Numbered from the stretch's first letter, positions 1 through 8,050 are shown. The stretch: 17,039 nucleotides of DNA from Candidatus Fermentibacteraceae bacterium (GCA_021162285.1 JAGGYZ010000060.1:1-17039); one strand, 5' to 3'. A program made the numbers and translations. The notes: a model not told the origin generated them from the letters alone.

Positions 1-708
1 ATGCTCAGATTCCATACCCAGACAGGCGGCTCAACCCTTACAGCCCAGCAGCCGGACAACAACATCGTGAGAGTTGCCATACAAACCCTGGCCGCAGTTA
101 TGGGTGGAACTCAGAGCCTTCACACAAACAGCCGTGATGAGGCCCTTGCTCTTCCAACACAGCAGGCTGTTACCATCGCCCTTCGAACACAGCAGATAGT
201 GGCCCACGAAAGCGGAGTAACAAATACTGTTGACCCTCTTGCAGGCAGCTATTTTGTTGAAGCTCTCACAGACAAAATAGAAGACGAGGCGATGAATTAC
301 ATAGACAATATTGATGCCATGGGCGGAATGGTGAAGGCAGTAGAGGAAGGGTATCCCCAGCGTCAGATACAGGACGCAGCTTACGAATACCAGAGAGGAA
401 TCGAAACAGCAGACCGTGTGGTGGTTGGTGTTAACAAATTCCATCAGGAAGAACCTCCTCCTTCCGGTCTTCTTCGGGTTGATCCTGCAGTGGAAACTGC
501 CCAGAGAAAGAAGCTTGAAGCAGACAGGGCAGACAGAGACAGTGACAGAGTAAAGACAGCTCTTGCGTCTCTCAGAACAGCTGCCAATTCATCTGAAAAT
601 CTGATGCCTGCCATTATTGACTGCGTAAGGTGCTACGGTACTCTTGGTGAGATCTGCGGTGTTCTCAGGGATGAATTCGGAGAGTACCAGCCGAAAACCG
701 TTGTATAG
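1..708 (+). CDS. Methylmalonyl-CoA mutase catalytic (large/alpha) subunit, C-terminal fragment
   Basis: This is the last 235 residues of an adenosylcobalamin-dependent acyl-CoA mutase, which interconverts methylmalonyl-CoA and succinyl-CoA in propionate metabolism. The stretch FHTQTGGSTLTAQQPDNN at the left edge, then GGTQSLHTNSRDEALALPT, HESGV..TVDPLAGSY and IDAMGGMVKA..EGY, are hallmarks of the TIM-barrel domain of this family. The gene runs in from outside the window: the ATG at base 1 is an internal methionine, and about 320 of the usual 550 or so residues are missing. The chain stops shortly after the barrel, so no cobalamin-binding domain (about 130 residues with DxHxxG) is fused here; it must be encoded as a separate subunit, as in the two-part mutases of archaea and many anaerobes. 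Substrate-determining residues lie in the missing part, so isobutyryl- or ethylmalonyl-CoA mutase cannot be excluded, but methylmalonyl-CoA is the best guess. An intrinsic terminator follows. Confidence 0.93.
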   Translation: MLRFHTQTGGSTLTAQQPDNNIVRVAIQTLAAVMGGTQSLHTNSRDEALALPTQQAVTIALRTQQIVAHESGVTNTVDPLAGSYFVEALTDKIEDEAMNYIDNIDAMGGMVKAVEEGYPQRQIQDAAYEYQRGIETADRVVVGVNKFHQEEPPPSGLLRVDPAVETAQRKKLEADRADRDSDRVKTALASLRTAANSSENLMPAIIDCVRCYGTLGEICGVLRDEFGEYQPKTVV

Positions 709-737
709 ATGAGCGGCTAACCGATAATCTCTTTCTG

Positions 738-779
738 ACACCGGATATCAGTATATCAGCGCTGATATTCGGTGTTTTT
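738..779 (+). terminator. Intrinsic terminator after the mutase gene
   Basis: A 14-bp stem (left arm ACACCGGATATCAG, right arm CTGATATTCGGTGT, with one G-U pair) encloses a 10-nt loop and runs straight into TTTTT. It lies 29 nt after the mutase stop codon and separates that operon from the secreted-protein gene. Confidence 0.92.
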
Positions 780-799
780 GTTTCAGCATTACAATTCTC

Positions 800-829
800 T
801 TGACATGGCACGCGCTTGCTGACTATCTT
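800..829 (+). promoter_or_regulatory. Candidate sigma-70 promoter for the secreted propeller protein
   Basis: A perfect TTGACA (800-805) is followed after 18 nt by TATCTT (824-829). It sits just past the terminator of the preceding gene and about 40 nt ahead of the start codon at 868, as expected for a stand-alone transcript. The -10 match is only fair. Confidence 0.5.
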
Positions 830-867
830 CTCTTGGGATTGTTCGAACATATTGAAAGGATGGGAAG

Positions 868-1698
868 ATGAAGTTTATTTCTGTAGTTCTTGTGATGGCC
901 ATTGCCGCTTTTGCAATGACCGATGCGGCTCCTCAGGCTGGGGTAACTCAGCCCGGTGTAGATACCTGGCTTGAAGAAATTGCTTATTTTGATCTTGAAG
1001 GTGGAGGTATCCCTAACGCGTATACGGTAGGCTGCGGATGGGATGGAACTGATTTCTGGATCACCAATGGTGCCGGTCAGGCTGGCGGAAGTACTGGGAT
1101 GTTCTACATTTTTGACCATTCCGGTGTTATCTCCGACAGTTTCCCCCAGAACGGTGCTCCCGGCTGGGGCCTCCGTGACCTCTGCTGCGATGGAACCTAC
1201 ATGTACGGCAGTGTAAGCACAGCCATCGATTACTACGATATATCAACACACGAAAAGGTGGGTGCTTTCACCGGCCCCATAAGCCCCAACCGTGCCCTTG
1301 CATACGATGGAACACACTTCTACACAAGTTCTTTCAGCACCGATGTCTACCAGCTCACATGGGATGGCGTAAGCGGTTCTACTGCTGCCAATACAGTGTG
1401 GTCAACAGCAGCTACAAGTGCATACGGTGCCGCCTGGGATGCCTTGAATGACTGCCTGTGGGTTACAAGTGCCAACGGTACCGGAATACTTGATCAGATA
1501 GCCGCCGACGGTTCCCTTATTGAGCATCATACACTTATCTCCGGTGCAACCATGGGTGGTGCTACAATGGCTGGGACATATCCGATCAACGAGCTCTACG
1601 TTCTTGAACAGGGCTCTCCTGACGGAATGCACGGTTACGATGTTAACCCTGATGCCCTCGACCGAGACACCTGGGGATCAATTAAGAGCCTCTTCTAA
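868..1698 (+). CDS. Secreted protein with beta-propeller-like WDGT/YDGT repeats, function unknown
   Basis: 276 residues. The N-terminus (MKFISVVLVMAIAAFAMTDA) is a classical Sec signal peptide, with cleavage likely near residue 20-22. The mature part carries at least four spaced copies of an aromatic/acidic-D-G-T-aromatic motif: WDGTDFW (58-64), CDGTYMY (107-113), YDGTHFY (146-152) and a degenerate WDALNDCLW (190-198), each followed by a short beta-strand such as ITN, GSV or TSS. This spacing fits the blades of a beta-propeller, as in secreted proteins of FCB-type uncultured bacteria. No enzymatic motif and no T9SS sorting domain is visible, so its role (binding, structural or ligand recognition) is unknown. 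The start is supported by AAAGGA seven bases upstream. The gene is monocistronic: a terminator lies ahead of its promoter and another follows its stop. I recognise the architecture, not the family. Confidence 0.8.
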   Translation: MKFISVVLVMAIAAFAMTDAAPQAGVTQPGVDTWLEEIAYFDLEGGGIPNAYTVGCGWDGTDFWITNGAGQAGGSTGMFYIFDHSGVISDSFPQNGAPGWGLRDLCCDGTYMYGSVSTAIDYYDISTHEKVGAFTGPISPNRALAYDGTHFYTSSFSTDVYQLTWDGVSGSTAANTVWSTAATSAYGAAWDALNDCLWVTSANGTGILDQIAADGSLIEHHTLISGATMGGATMAGTYPINELYVLEQGSPDGMHGYDVNPDALDRDTWGSIKSLF

Positions 1699-1719
1699 AA
1701 CAGGTTCTATTCGCTTTCA

Positions 1720-1746
1720 GAGGAAGCCCCTGTCAGGGGCTTCCTC
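1720..1746 (+). terminator. Intrinsic terminator after the secreted protein
   Basis: A perfect 12-bp GC-rich hairpin (GAGGAAGCCCCT, loop GTC, AGGGGCTTCCTC), 21 nt after the stop codon, followed by TTGTATATT. The U-tract is poor, but the stem is strong and perfect. Confidence 0.8.
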
Positions 1747-1804
1747 TTGTATATTACCTCTGTTAACATACTCGTTGTGTTGTAATCATTCTAAGGGGTA
1801 GTTG

Positions 1805-3346
1805 ATGCCGAGAGTTTTATTACCGTGGTCATTTGCGATGTTATTCCTTCTAGCAGCCTGTGGTTCCACCGACGGCAATACATGGCTGATCAGAACAAAC
1901 ACTGAAGAAATATCCGTTTCCGAAGTTGGAACCGCATGGATTAATCTGGACAATGAAACCAGAATGCGATTTATGTCTGGAGACAACCCTGTGGGCGACT
2001 TCATTACCGCTCTCGGGCGAAAAACCATGGTAACAATGGAAATAGATAACAGTGAATACCTGTATTCACCAGTGATCCAAACGATGAGAAAAAGCTGGGC
2101 TATGAATTCTGCCTTTCTTGCATACAGCGATTCCCTTTCCGCAGTAGCAAGGCGTAACATTACAGAAGAAGATCTTTCAAACTACGCTGAACTTCTTGGA
2201 AGTACAGTGTGGTACACTTCCAGTATCGGCAGCCAGAGAGGACCGGACAGGCTGCCTGATCTCCCCTGGGATGTTGCCTTTGCTTTCAATTCTATGGCTG
2301 CAGGTTCTACAGTCGAAATAGAAGGTGTTCTCTACACCCTTGATTCAATCATCACAGCGCCCCGGGAAATGATAGATGAAACCATTGCCAATACAGATCA
2401 GTTCCGGGCTTTCGCCATAAACAGCCTCACAGAAAGCCGTGTAGACAGAAGTCTTGAAACTCTGAAACAGGAAGCTCTGGAAACCTTTGTTATTGATTCC
2501 GCTGCAGTGTTCACATACTGCACTTTGCGGGATTCACTGGACAACTCTTCAGAAGTTGCATCGTGGTCCGGCGGATCTATATCTGCTGAGGATCTTGACG
2601 GAATTATCGCATTCCTTTCCCTCGGTCAGAGTGAGTCTTCTCAATCTCCGGTGTGGGTCAGTCACAATTTGCGAAATCACGCGAGGCTTCTGTACATAGC
2701 CCACAAGTACGCTGAAGAATTCCCCGATGAATACAGTGTTATAGAAGACAATTCTAAATCCTTCGCAATGGATCAGGCCAGCGATCTGCTTTTCGATACC
2801 AGGGTTTCCGACACGATTGTGATCTCAGATTCTATGGTTTCCGAAGCATACAACAGTCTTGATTCTGTTCCTGTGCTGCCTGAATCAAGAACATTTGAAT
2901 CTGTTATGGTTCCCGGAGCGGTTCTTGATGATGCAATGCCCCTGATGAACAGCGATGCTGAACTTATGCAACTCGGCTACACCGGTTACACAGAGTTCCT
3001 GTCGGATGGCAGCGAATTCCTTTCCAGACCGGTTTTCCTCTCGGAGCTTCCACGGGAAATGGATATGGTTCTATTCCTGCTGGAAAACAGCGACAACAGC
3101 TGGCAGAGACCCGTTGAGGTAAGCGAGAACTCGTTTGTTTTCTACAGGCTGGTAGAGACAATTCCATCTCACCCTGCATCGTTAAAGCAGCTGGAACCAT
3201 CTTTAAGAAGAAATCTTCATATTCACCTTGAGGAGCAGAAAACCGTGGAATGGATGTGTGAGCTGGAAGATACTTACAACCTGCAGATCAACAGTGATAT
3301 TCTCAATGATCTTCCTTCCGATCCCTCCTTGTGGAGCGAGTTGTAA
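1805..3346 (+). CDS. SurA/PpiC-like (parvulin-type) lipoprotein, degenerate
   Basis: 513 residues from the ATG at 1805, which has AAGGGG six bases upstream; the in-frame TTG just before it leaves only 3 nt of spacing and is unlikely. The N-terminus is a lipoprotein signal peptide with lipobox L16-A17-A18-C19 and Gly at +2, so a lipid-anchored periplasmic protein, probably on the outer membrane if sorting follows the enterobacterial rule. The body looks like a chaperone with two weak parvulin-type regions: around residues 125-195 (a DLPWDVAFAFNSMAAGSTVEIEG-like stretch, cut short here, that resembles the PpiC end segment) and around 360-480, ending in the typical FVFYRLVETIPSHPASLKQLEPS-like pattern before a helical tail. 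The active-site His residues of true parvulins are not obvious, so it may be a chaperone without isomerase activity. The next gene starts immediately at its stop. The assignment rests on pattern likeness only. Confidence 0.6.
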   Translation: MPRVLLPWSFAMLFLLAACGSTDGNTWLIRTNTEEISVSEVGTAWINLDNETRMRFMSGDNPVGDFITALGRKTMVTMEIDNSEYLYSPVIQTMRKSWAMNSAFLAYSDSLSAVARRNITEEDLSNYAELLGSTVWYTSSIGSQRGPDRLPDLPWDVAFAFNSMAAGSTVEIEGVLYTLDSIITAPREMIDETIANTDQFRAFAINSLTESRVDRSLETLKQEALETFVIDSAAVFTYCTLRDSLDNSSEVASWSGGSISAEDLDGIIAFLSLGQSESSQSPVWVSHNLRNHARLLYIAHKYAEEFPDEYSVIEDNSKSFAMDQASDLLFDTRVSDTIVISDSMVSEAYNSLDSVPVLPESRTFESVMVPGAVLDDAMPLMNSDAELMQLGYTGYTEFLSDGSEFLSRPVFLSELPREMDMVLFLLENSDNSWQRPVEVSENSFVFYRLVETIPSHPASLKQLEPSLRRNLHIHLEEQKTVEWMCELEDTYNLQINSDILNDLPSDPSLWSEL

Positions 3347-5173
3347 TTGACAGGATTTCTTGTTTTTCTCCTTCCGTTTATCGTTGTTCTTGCCTCTGTT
3401 TTCCCTGGTCTGTTTGATACAACAATGATGTCCAGGCTGGCTGTTTTCCCAATGGCCGGTTCCGTCATTCTTTTTGCCGGGCGCAAGAATGTTACCGCCT
3501 GGCATTTACTCACAGGCACTGCCGTTGCCCTTTTACCTGCGATAACACTGCTTTGGGCAACTTCGTCAATGGGTGGTATACCCTTTGCTGTCAGATGGTT
3601 TTCCTTCGGAATCATGATTACAGGATTCTCCGGCACCATTTCCAGATGGGGTCTGAAACCGCACATGTACGGCCTTGTTGCAGCGGCGGTGGTAACTTCA
3701 ACAGTAATGCTTGTTGCAGGACCTGACACCGTTACCGGGAATTCCAACAGGGCTGGTATGCTTCTTTCAATGGGTTTTGTGGGCAATCTGATAGTGTTTA
3801 ACAAAAACAGGTGGTACTCCTGGGTTTCAACTGTGTTAATATCTGCTGGTATGATATCTTCTTTCTTTTACATCGGATGGATTGCCTGTGCAACAGGCAC
3901 CGGTATTCTCCTTCTTTCAGGCAAATTGAAGATCAGAGCATGGATGATTCTCTCACCAATGATAGCAGGACAAATACTGTTCACGGCTTTTCCTGAATAT
4001 GCCGGCCGTATCGGACCTTCTCTTGAGCTCCGCTCAAGGATCTGGCACAGTTCATTTTCTTTGTTCCAGGAACAATTCCCTCTGGGAACAGGTTGCGGGT
4101 CCGCAAGAATTGAGATTTTCAACTCTGCCAGCCCGGAATTGAGAACTCTCTCAGGTGGTGATAGAAGAGTAGACTACCTTCACTCTGAGCCACTCACCAT
4201 GGTGACCGAATCCGGTATTTTCGGATTGCTGCTGCTGGCTCTCCTTCTGTTCTGGTTTATTAAAAAATGCAGATTGCCGGAACAACTGGCATTGCTGACT
4301 GCCTTCTGGCCTGTTTTCACCAGCGATCTACCCCTTGCAACACCACTGGGTGCTTTGCCTGCTGCTCTTTTTCTGGGCTCTTTGGCACCTCTTACCGGTA
4401 GAAAAGTCGTGATCCCTGTGGCTGTTCCGGTTTTCACCATGGTTCTGTCTATTTACTGGGGTTTCACGGTTATTGCCGGTTACTCCGCTATGGGTGCTGT
4501 TGGAAGAGAGGTGAGCTCTGTATCGGATATTGAACACGCCTGCAGAAGAATTCCATGGGAAGAACGAGCTTTTCTAGCAGCCGGCCACACACACCTTCGG
4601 AGCAACATGGTAATTGCCGCTCTTGAAGATTCCAGACATTTTCTGGAGCTCTATCCTTCTTACTACAGAGGCTGGGAATTGAGAGCAACCGCCCTTGATG
4701 CCGCTGGAAGAAACAGTTGTTCCGCCTGGGCAAGAGCAACGCTACTAGTTCCGGACAACATCTATTTCCCTGAAAAATATCTGTTTGCAATTAATGCAAT
4801 ACAATCTCTGGGAATGGATGCAGACACTGCTGTTGCAGTTTCCAGGGTGTTGTCATATTCCAGGGAGCAAATGTCGGAGTTGCTTGATCGCATGAGTGCT
4901 TCTGATTTACTTGTTGTTTCAGAAAAGATGCTTATTCTTTCAGAACAGTGCCGACCGGCCTCGAAGTACCATGCAAGCCGGATGTGGTTTATGGCCATGG
5001 CTACTGCCTGCAAATCAGGTGAACAGATTCCGTCGGAGCTGGTTTTTAATCTGGTAAGCGGAAGGGACCTCTACACCTATCTGGATCAGGACTGGAAACC
5101 AAAAGCAGACGAGTATCTGGAATTCATGACCAATGAAACGGGAATGGAACAGTTTTCAGTTCCATCCCCGTAA
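3347..5173 (+). CDS. O-antigen ligase family (Wzy_C/WaaL-like) membrane protein with soluble C-terminal region
   Basis: 608 residues. The first 385 or so form about ten hydrophobic membrane segments. The family signature is visible: GNSNRAGMLLSMG (131-143), R229-S-R-I-W (cf. RxxxW), PLGTGCG (245-251), then a periplasmic loop ending DYLHSEPLTMVTESGIFG (276-293), where HSEP stands at the place of the usual HN. Such proteins join undecaprenyl-linked glycans to lipid A or proteins, or polymerise them. From about residue 390 to the end is a soluble helical region, probably TPR-like (FLELYPSYYRGWELRATALDAAGR-like pairs of helices, around 430-455), as found in some O-glycosylating ligases. The start is TTG (3347), directly after the TAA of the lipoprotein gene, with GGAG ten bases upstream; the next in-frame ATG would remove the first membrane helix. 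The two genes are evidently co-translated. The specific glycan is unknown. Confidence 0.75.
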   Translation: MTGFLVFLLPFIVVLASVFPGLFDTTMMSRLAVFPMAGSVILFAGRKNVTAWHLLTGTAVALLPAITLLWATSSMGGIPFAVRWFSFGIMITGFSGTISRWGLKPHMYGLVAAAVVTSTVMLVAGPDTVTGNSNRAGMLLSMGFVGNLIVFNKNRWYSWVSTVLISAGMISSFFYIGWIACATGTGILLLSGKLKIRAWMILSPMIAGQILFTAFPEYAGRIGPSLELRSRIWHSSFSLFQEQFPLGTGCGSARIEIFNSASPELRTLSGGDRRVDYLHSEPLTMVTESGIFGLLLLALLLFWFIKKCRLPEQLALLTAFWPVFTSDLPLATPLGALPAALFLGSLAPLTGRKVVIPVAVPVFTMVLSIYWGFTVIAGYSAMGAVGREVSSVSDIEHACRRIPWEERAFLAAGHTHLRSNMVIAALEDSRHFLELYPSYYRGWELRATALDAAGRNSCSAWARATLLVPDNIYFPEKYLFAINAIQSLGMDADTAVAVSRVLSYSREQMSELLDRMSASDLLVVSEKMLILSEQCRPASKYHASRMWFMAMATACKSGEQIPSELVFNLVSGRDLYTYLDQDWKPKADEYLEFMTNETGMEQFSVPSP

Positions 5174-5211
5174 CCCGTAACCGCTAAATCGTGGCCTAAT
5201 CTGCAATCTGT
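5174..5211. other. Convergent intergenic gap, no terminator seen
   Basis: 38 bp between two converging genes. It begins with a small tandem CCGTAAC/CCGTAAC (overlapping the stop codon of the ligase gene) and holds no hairpin with a T-tract, so transcripts from the two sides may overlap. Confidence 0.6.
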
Positions 5212-6666
5212 CTATCTGACTATGCAGAGTTTTTCAACAGCAGCGGAATCTGAGCTTCCGGCTCTTACAAGGTATACTCCTGTTTGAAGACCGGTGATTG
5301 TCTCGCTGTTCCTGCCTTCCGCCACTTCCCGACCGGTCATATCAAACACGGTGAAATCACCTGTGGTGGAAATTGTTACAGCACCGCGAGCGGGATTGGC
5401 ACTGAAGAGTATTGGTGGACCCTGTGCAGGCGTATCGTCTTCAATACCGAGGATGTGCATGGCCGGCATAATTGTGGGATCGCCAAGAAGAACCATTCCA
5501 AGGTGCCAGTACTGCTCACTCTGGCTGAAACCACCGCTTATTATGTAATTCCACCAGGCTTTGTAGGCCTCGCCAAGGCTGTCTCCGTTGCCAAGAGGAG
5601 CATAGAACTGGGCGAACTGCAGCATGGCTCCGCTTTTAGTGCTACCTACAGACGCAAGTCCCTTGTCTGTTCCGAATGCATAAGTACAGCCCATGCACCA
5701 GTTTGTTGTAAACCGGCAGTTGGAACATGAAAACAGATTGTAGAACCTTGTGGGAGGTTTCTCTGTCCAGATATGTCCACTGGTAGTAGGAGGACCCGGG
5801 CTCCAGTAGTGGCCGGTAGGGCCGGAGTGAACAAACGGGCTTATCCAGGTGTAACCTTCCTGAAGTCTGTTGTATCTGTAGTCTGTTCCGTTGGTGCTGT
5901 CTACCTGATTAACAAGCTCCACATCATCGTACAGGTTGAGCATTGCACTGCGATACATGTTTCCCCAGCTGGCCCAGTCATCATCTACGTAACACAAAGC
6001 CCTGGGACTGGGGTCTCCGTTAAGACGCCATTCATGGAGCCTTGACAGGTAGGCATCAATCAAATCGTACTCATCTCCAAAAATAATAACGCTTGTTGTT
6101 ATTCTTCCTGCGTAGATCTCCGGGAACAGATCACCGCTCCAGTCATCGTATACACTGTCCTGTCCGGCGGTTCCTATTCCGGGATAACCTATCCAGTTGT
6201 CTTCCCAGACTCCGTCAAGATCCATGTAGAAATAATCGCTTGGAAATGTCTCGTTGGATTTGTCTTTCCCCCCTGTAGTGCATGACCAGGGAGCTGGAAT
6301 GTCACCAACAAAAACAACACCTTCGAGCCCGTCAGCATACAGCCCTGCCAGCCACGATCTTATTTCCGCAGGGTCTGCATATGTGATCTCCACAACAGCT
6401 GTTGTGTTTCCTTCACTCTCAATGTCTGCAACCCACTGATCTACCAGATCGGAATCCAGGCTGTCTGACATGTGCTCTTCCATAATTACAAGAAATTCTG
6501 TACCGCGAACCTCACCGGTAACAGGCATCACTCTGAGATCGGTAAACACCGGTTGCCCCAGCCTGTACTCTGTGTAGGTCCCCGGCTGAAAGTCGGGATC
6601 GGGGTTCACTGTCAAAGGGGTGTCGTCGTAAACTCCGGCAATCAGAAGCAAAAGCAGTAAGGACAT
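5212..6666 (-). CDS. Gingipain-like C25 family cysteine peptidase with T9SS-type C-terminal sorting domain
   Basis: 484 residues from the ATG at 6666, which has AGGAGA five bases upstream; the open frame extends 49 codons further but that part overlaps the preceding gene and lacks a signal peptide. Residues 1-11 (MSLLLLLLIAG) form a short signal peptide. Clan CD C25 features follow in order: VVFVGDIP (117-124), PSDYFYMDLDG (142-152), the typical FPEIYAGRIT (181-190), a probable catalytic His in PFVHSGPTGH (H280), a probable catalytic Cys in NLFSCSNC (C314), and WHLGMVLLGDPTIMP (387-401), which matches the GDPxL ending of gingipains. The last 65 or so residues (FSANPARGAV...VFDMTGREV...GVYLVRA...KLCIVR) resemble the Por/T9SS C-terminal sorting domain, so export across the outer membrane is likely. 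It is the last gene of a three-protease operon. Odd: four Cys form a CxxC-x6-CxxC cluster (314-327) that includes the presumed nucleophile. Confidence 0.8.
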   Translation of the reverse strand: MSLLLLLLIAGVYDDTPLTVNPDPDFQPGTYTEYRLGQPVFTDLRVMPVTGEVRGTEFLVIMEEHMSDSLDSDLVDQWVADIESEGNTTAVVEITYADPAEIRSWLAGLYADGLEGVVFVGDIPAPWSCTTGGKDKSNETFPSDYFYMDLDGVWEDNWIGYPGIGTAGQDSVYDDWSGDLFPEIYAGRITTSVIIFGDEYDLIDAYLSRLHEWRLNGDPSPRALCYVDDDWASWGNMYRSAMLNLYDDVELVNQVDSTNGTDYRYNRLQEGYTWISPFVHSGPTGHYWSPGPPTTSGHIWTEKPPTRFYNLFSCSNCRFTTNWCMGCTYAFGTDKGLASVGSTKSGAMLQFAQFYAPLGNGDSLGEAYKAWWNYIISGGFSQSEQYWHLGMVLLGDPTIMPAMHILGIEDDTPAQGPPILFSANPARGAVTISTTGDFTVFDMTGREVAEGRNSETITGLQTGVYLVRAGSSDSAAVEKLCIVR

Positions 6667-6674
6667 AGTATCTC

Positions 6675-7298
6675 CTAACGTAGGTACTGCGCAAGATCCA
6701 GGTATCTTACTGCCAGCTCCATTGCCGGAAGAAGTATGGTGGAAATTACACCAAGAAACAGAAGGCCAAACACTATAAACATACCGTACCGTTCGAGTTT
6801 CATATAGTGCCACAAAGCTCTTCCCTTAAGAAAACGGGCAACAATCCTGCTGCCGTCAAGGGGAGGAATGGGAATCAGATTAAAAACCATGAGCATGATA
6901 TTTATCAGAGAAACCCAGGCGAAAGTCTTTGCAAGGAACGCCGGAAGAAAACTGCCGGACAGATGAAGAACAACACTGAGAACAACGGCTATTGCAAGAT
7001 TGGCTGCCGGACCGGCCATTGCCACAAGCATCATTCCCTTTCGGGGGTTTCTGAAGTATGCAGGATTAACAGGAACAGGCTTTGCCCAGGCGAAAAGAAA
7101 CGGAGACTTGGTCATGAGCAGTATTGCTGGTAAAATAATTGTTCCAAACAGATCCACATGTACAATCGGATTGAACGAAAGCCTCCCCATTCGGGAAGCT
7201 GTGGGGTCCCCAAGTCTGTAGGCAACAAATCCGTGGGCGATCTCATGGCAGACAACACTGAAAAAAACCATTACCAGGACCAGGGGCATTTCCAGCAT
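6675..7298 (-). CDS. Site-2 protease family (M50) membrane zinc peptidase, RseP/YwhC-like small form
   Basis: 207 residues from the ATG at 7298, with AAGGAGGT six bases upstream; the open frame goes 24 codons further without a fitting ribosome site. It is an intramembrane metalloprotease: HEIAH (18-22) in the first membrane helix gives the Zn-binding His pair and the catalytic Glu, and NLIPIPPLDGSRI (140-152) gives the third ligand Asp in a helix near the C-terminus. FAWAKPVPVNP (69-79), a family-typical loop, and MAGPAAN (94-100) are also present. There is no PDZ domain, so this is the minimal type (YwhC/SREBP-like) whose substrates are usually unknown. Its stop codon TAG lies within the Shine-Dalgarno of the C25 gene, and its own Shine-Dalgarno overlaps the stop of the YugP gene, implying translational coupling through the operon. 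Confidence 0.93.
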   Translation of the reverse strand: MLEMPLVLVMVFFSVVCHEIAHGFVAYRLGDPTASRMGRLSFNPIVHVDLFGTIILPAILLMTKSPFLFAWAKPVPVNPAYFRNPRKGMMLVAMAGPAANLAIAVVLSVVLHLSGSFLPAFLAKTFAWVSLINIMLMVFNLIPIPPLDGSRIVARFLKGRALWHYMKLERYGMFIVFGLLFLGVISTILLPAMELAVRYLDLAQYLR

Positions 7299-7302
7299 AA
7301 TC

Positions 7303-7995
7303 CTACCTCCTTCTTCCAGCCAGAAGCAGCCAGACCATCTGTCCGATGGCGGCGAGTGCGCTGGCCACATAGGTTAATGCGGCTGCAGTAAGAACCTTCT
7401 TTACGCCAACAACATCAGAGTGGGAAAAACCACGCTCTTTTTCAAGCCAGTTAACAGCCCTGGAGCTGGCGTTGAATTCAACTGGCAGGGTAACCAGTTG
7501 AAAAGCAAGTGCAGCACCGTACAAAACTACACCAACATATATCAGGTTGGTCATGTGAAAGAAAAAGCCGCCGATGAGCAGCGGGAAAAGCATTCTGCTT
7601 CCGAAATTTGCCACAGGAACAAGAGCGGTTCGTAATTTCAGTGGAGCGTAACCCATGGCGTGCTGTACAGCATGACCTGCTTCATGAGCGGCTATACCGA
7701 TTGCAGCGACAGAGTCACTGCCATAGACACCACTTGATAGACGAAGAACTCCAGACCTGGGATCGTAGTGGTCGGTAAGCCTGCCCTGAATCTGCTGTAT
7801 ATCAATGTTGGCCAGTCCGTAGTTATCCAAAATACTGCGTGCCATGGAAGCACCGGTAAGACCCATTCCGTTACGCACCTGGCTGTAGCGGTTGAATGTC
7901 GAGTTTACTCCTGACCTGGCAATCAGCCCAAGAATGAAAGCGGCAATGATTATGAACATGCCTGAGTTCATATCGTACATCATCTGAAACAACAT
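7303..7995 (-). CDS. Neutral zinc metallopeptidase, YugP family (membrane-bound)
   Basis: 230 residues. Matches the YugP-type family (Pfam Peptidase_2-like, PF04298): an N-terminal membrane helix (11-27), LTGASMARSILDNYGL (46-61), GRLTDHYDPRSGVLRLS (71-87), and the Zn site AAHEAGHAVQH (102-112) with HEAGH at 104-108, then further membrane segments and LVTLPVEFNASSRA near 165-180. Family members are conserved in many bacteria but their substrate is not established, so a membrane protein quality-control role is only a guess. The start ATG at 7995 has AAAGGTGA about six bases upstream. It is the first gene of the protease operon, after a 97-nt gap that holds a candidate promoter. Full length for the family. 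Confidence 0.93.
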   Translation of the reverse strand: MLFQMMYDMNSGMFIIIAAFILGLIARSGVNSTFNRYSQVRNGMGLTGASMARSILDNYGLANIDIQQIQGRLTDHYDPRSGVLRLSSGVYGSDSVAAIGIAAHEAGHAVQHAMGYAPLKLRTALVPVANFGSRMLFPLLIGGFFFHMTNLIYVGVVLYGAALAFQLVTLPVEFNASSRAVNWLEKERGFSHSDVVGVKKVLTAAALTYVASALAAIGQMVWLLLAGRRR

Positions 7996-8050
7996 CTATA
8001 TTCACCTTTCGCTTTCTGCTACAGTACGCAATTCCTTTTCCATACGTATC

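Noticed and set aside
1747..1804. Promoter ahead of the lipoprotein gene
   Set aside because: TTAACA and TAATCA are present but only 14 nt apart, and other pairs are no better; no convincing site, although the terminator before it means one should exist.
3274..3804. Open frame of 176 codons antisense to the O-antigen-ligase gene
   Set aside because: It is opposite membrane-segment codons, shows no signal or domain, and spans the junction of two real genes.
5168..5182. Tandem CCGTAAC repeat at the end of the ligase gene
   Set aside because: Only two copies of seven bases, too short to tell from chance.
6667..6813. Longer N-terminus for the C25 peptidase
   Set aside because: It would overlap the M50 gene by about 140 bases and bury the signal peptide; the ATG at 6666 has a good AGGAGA and a signal sequence directly after it.
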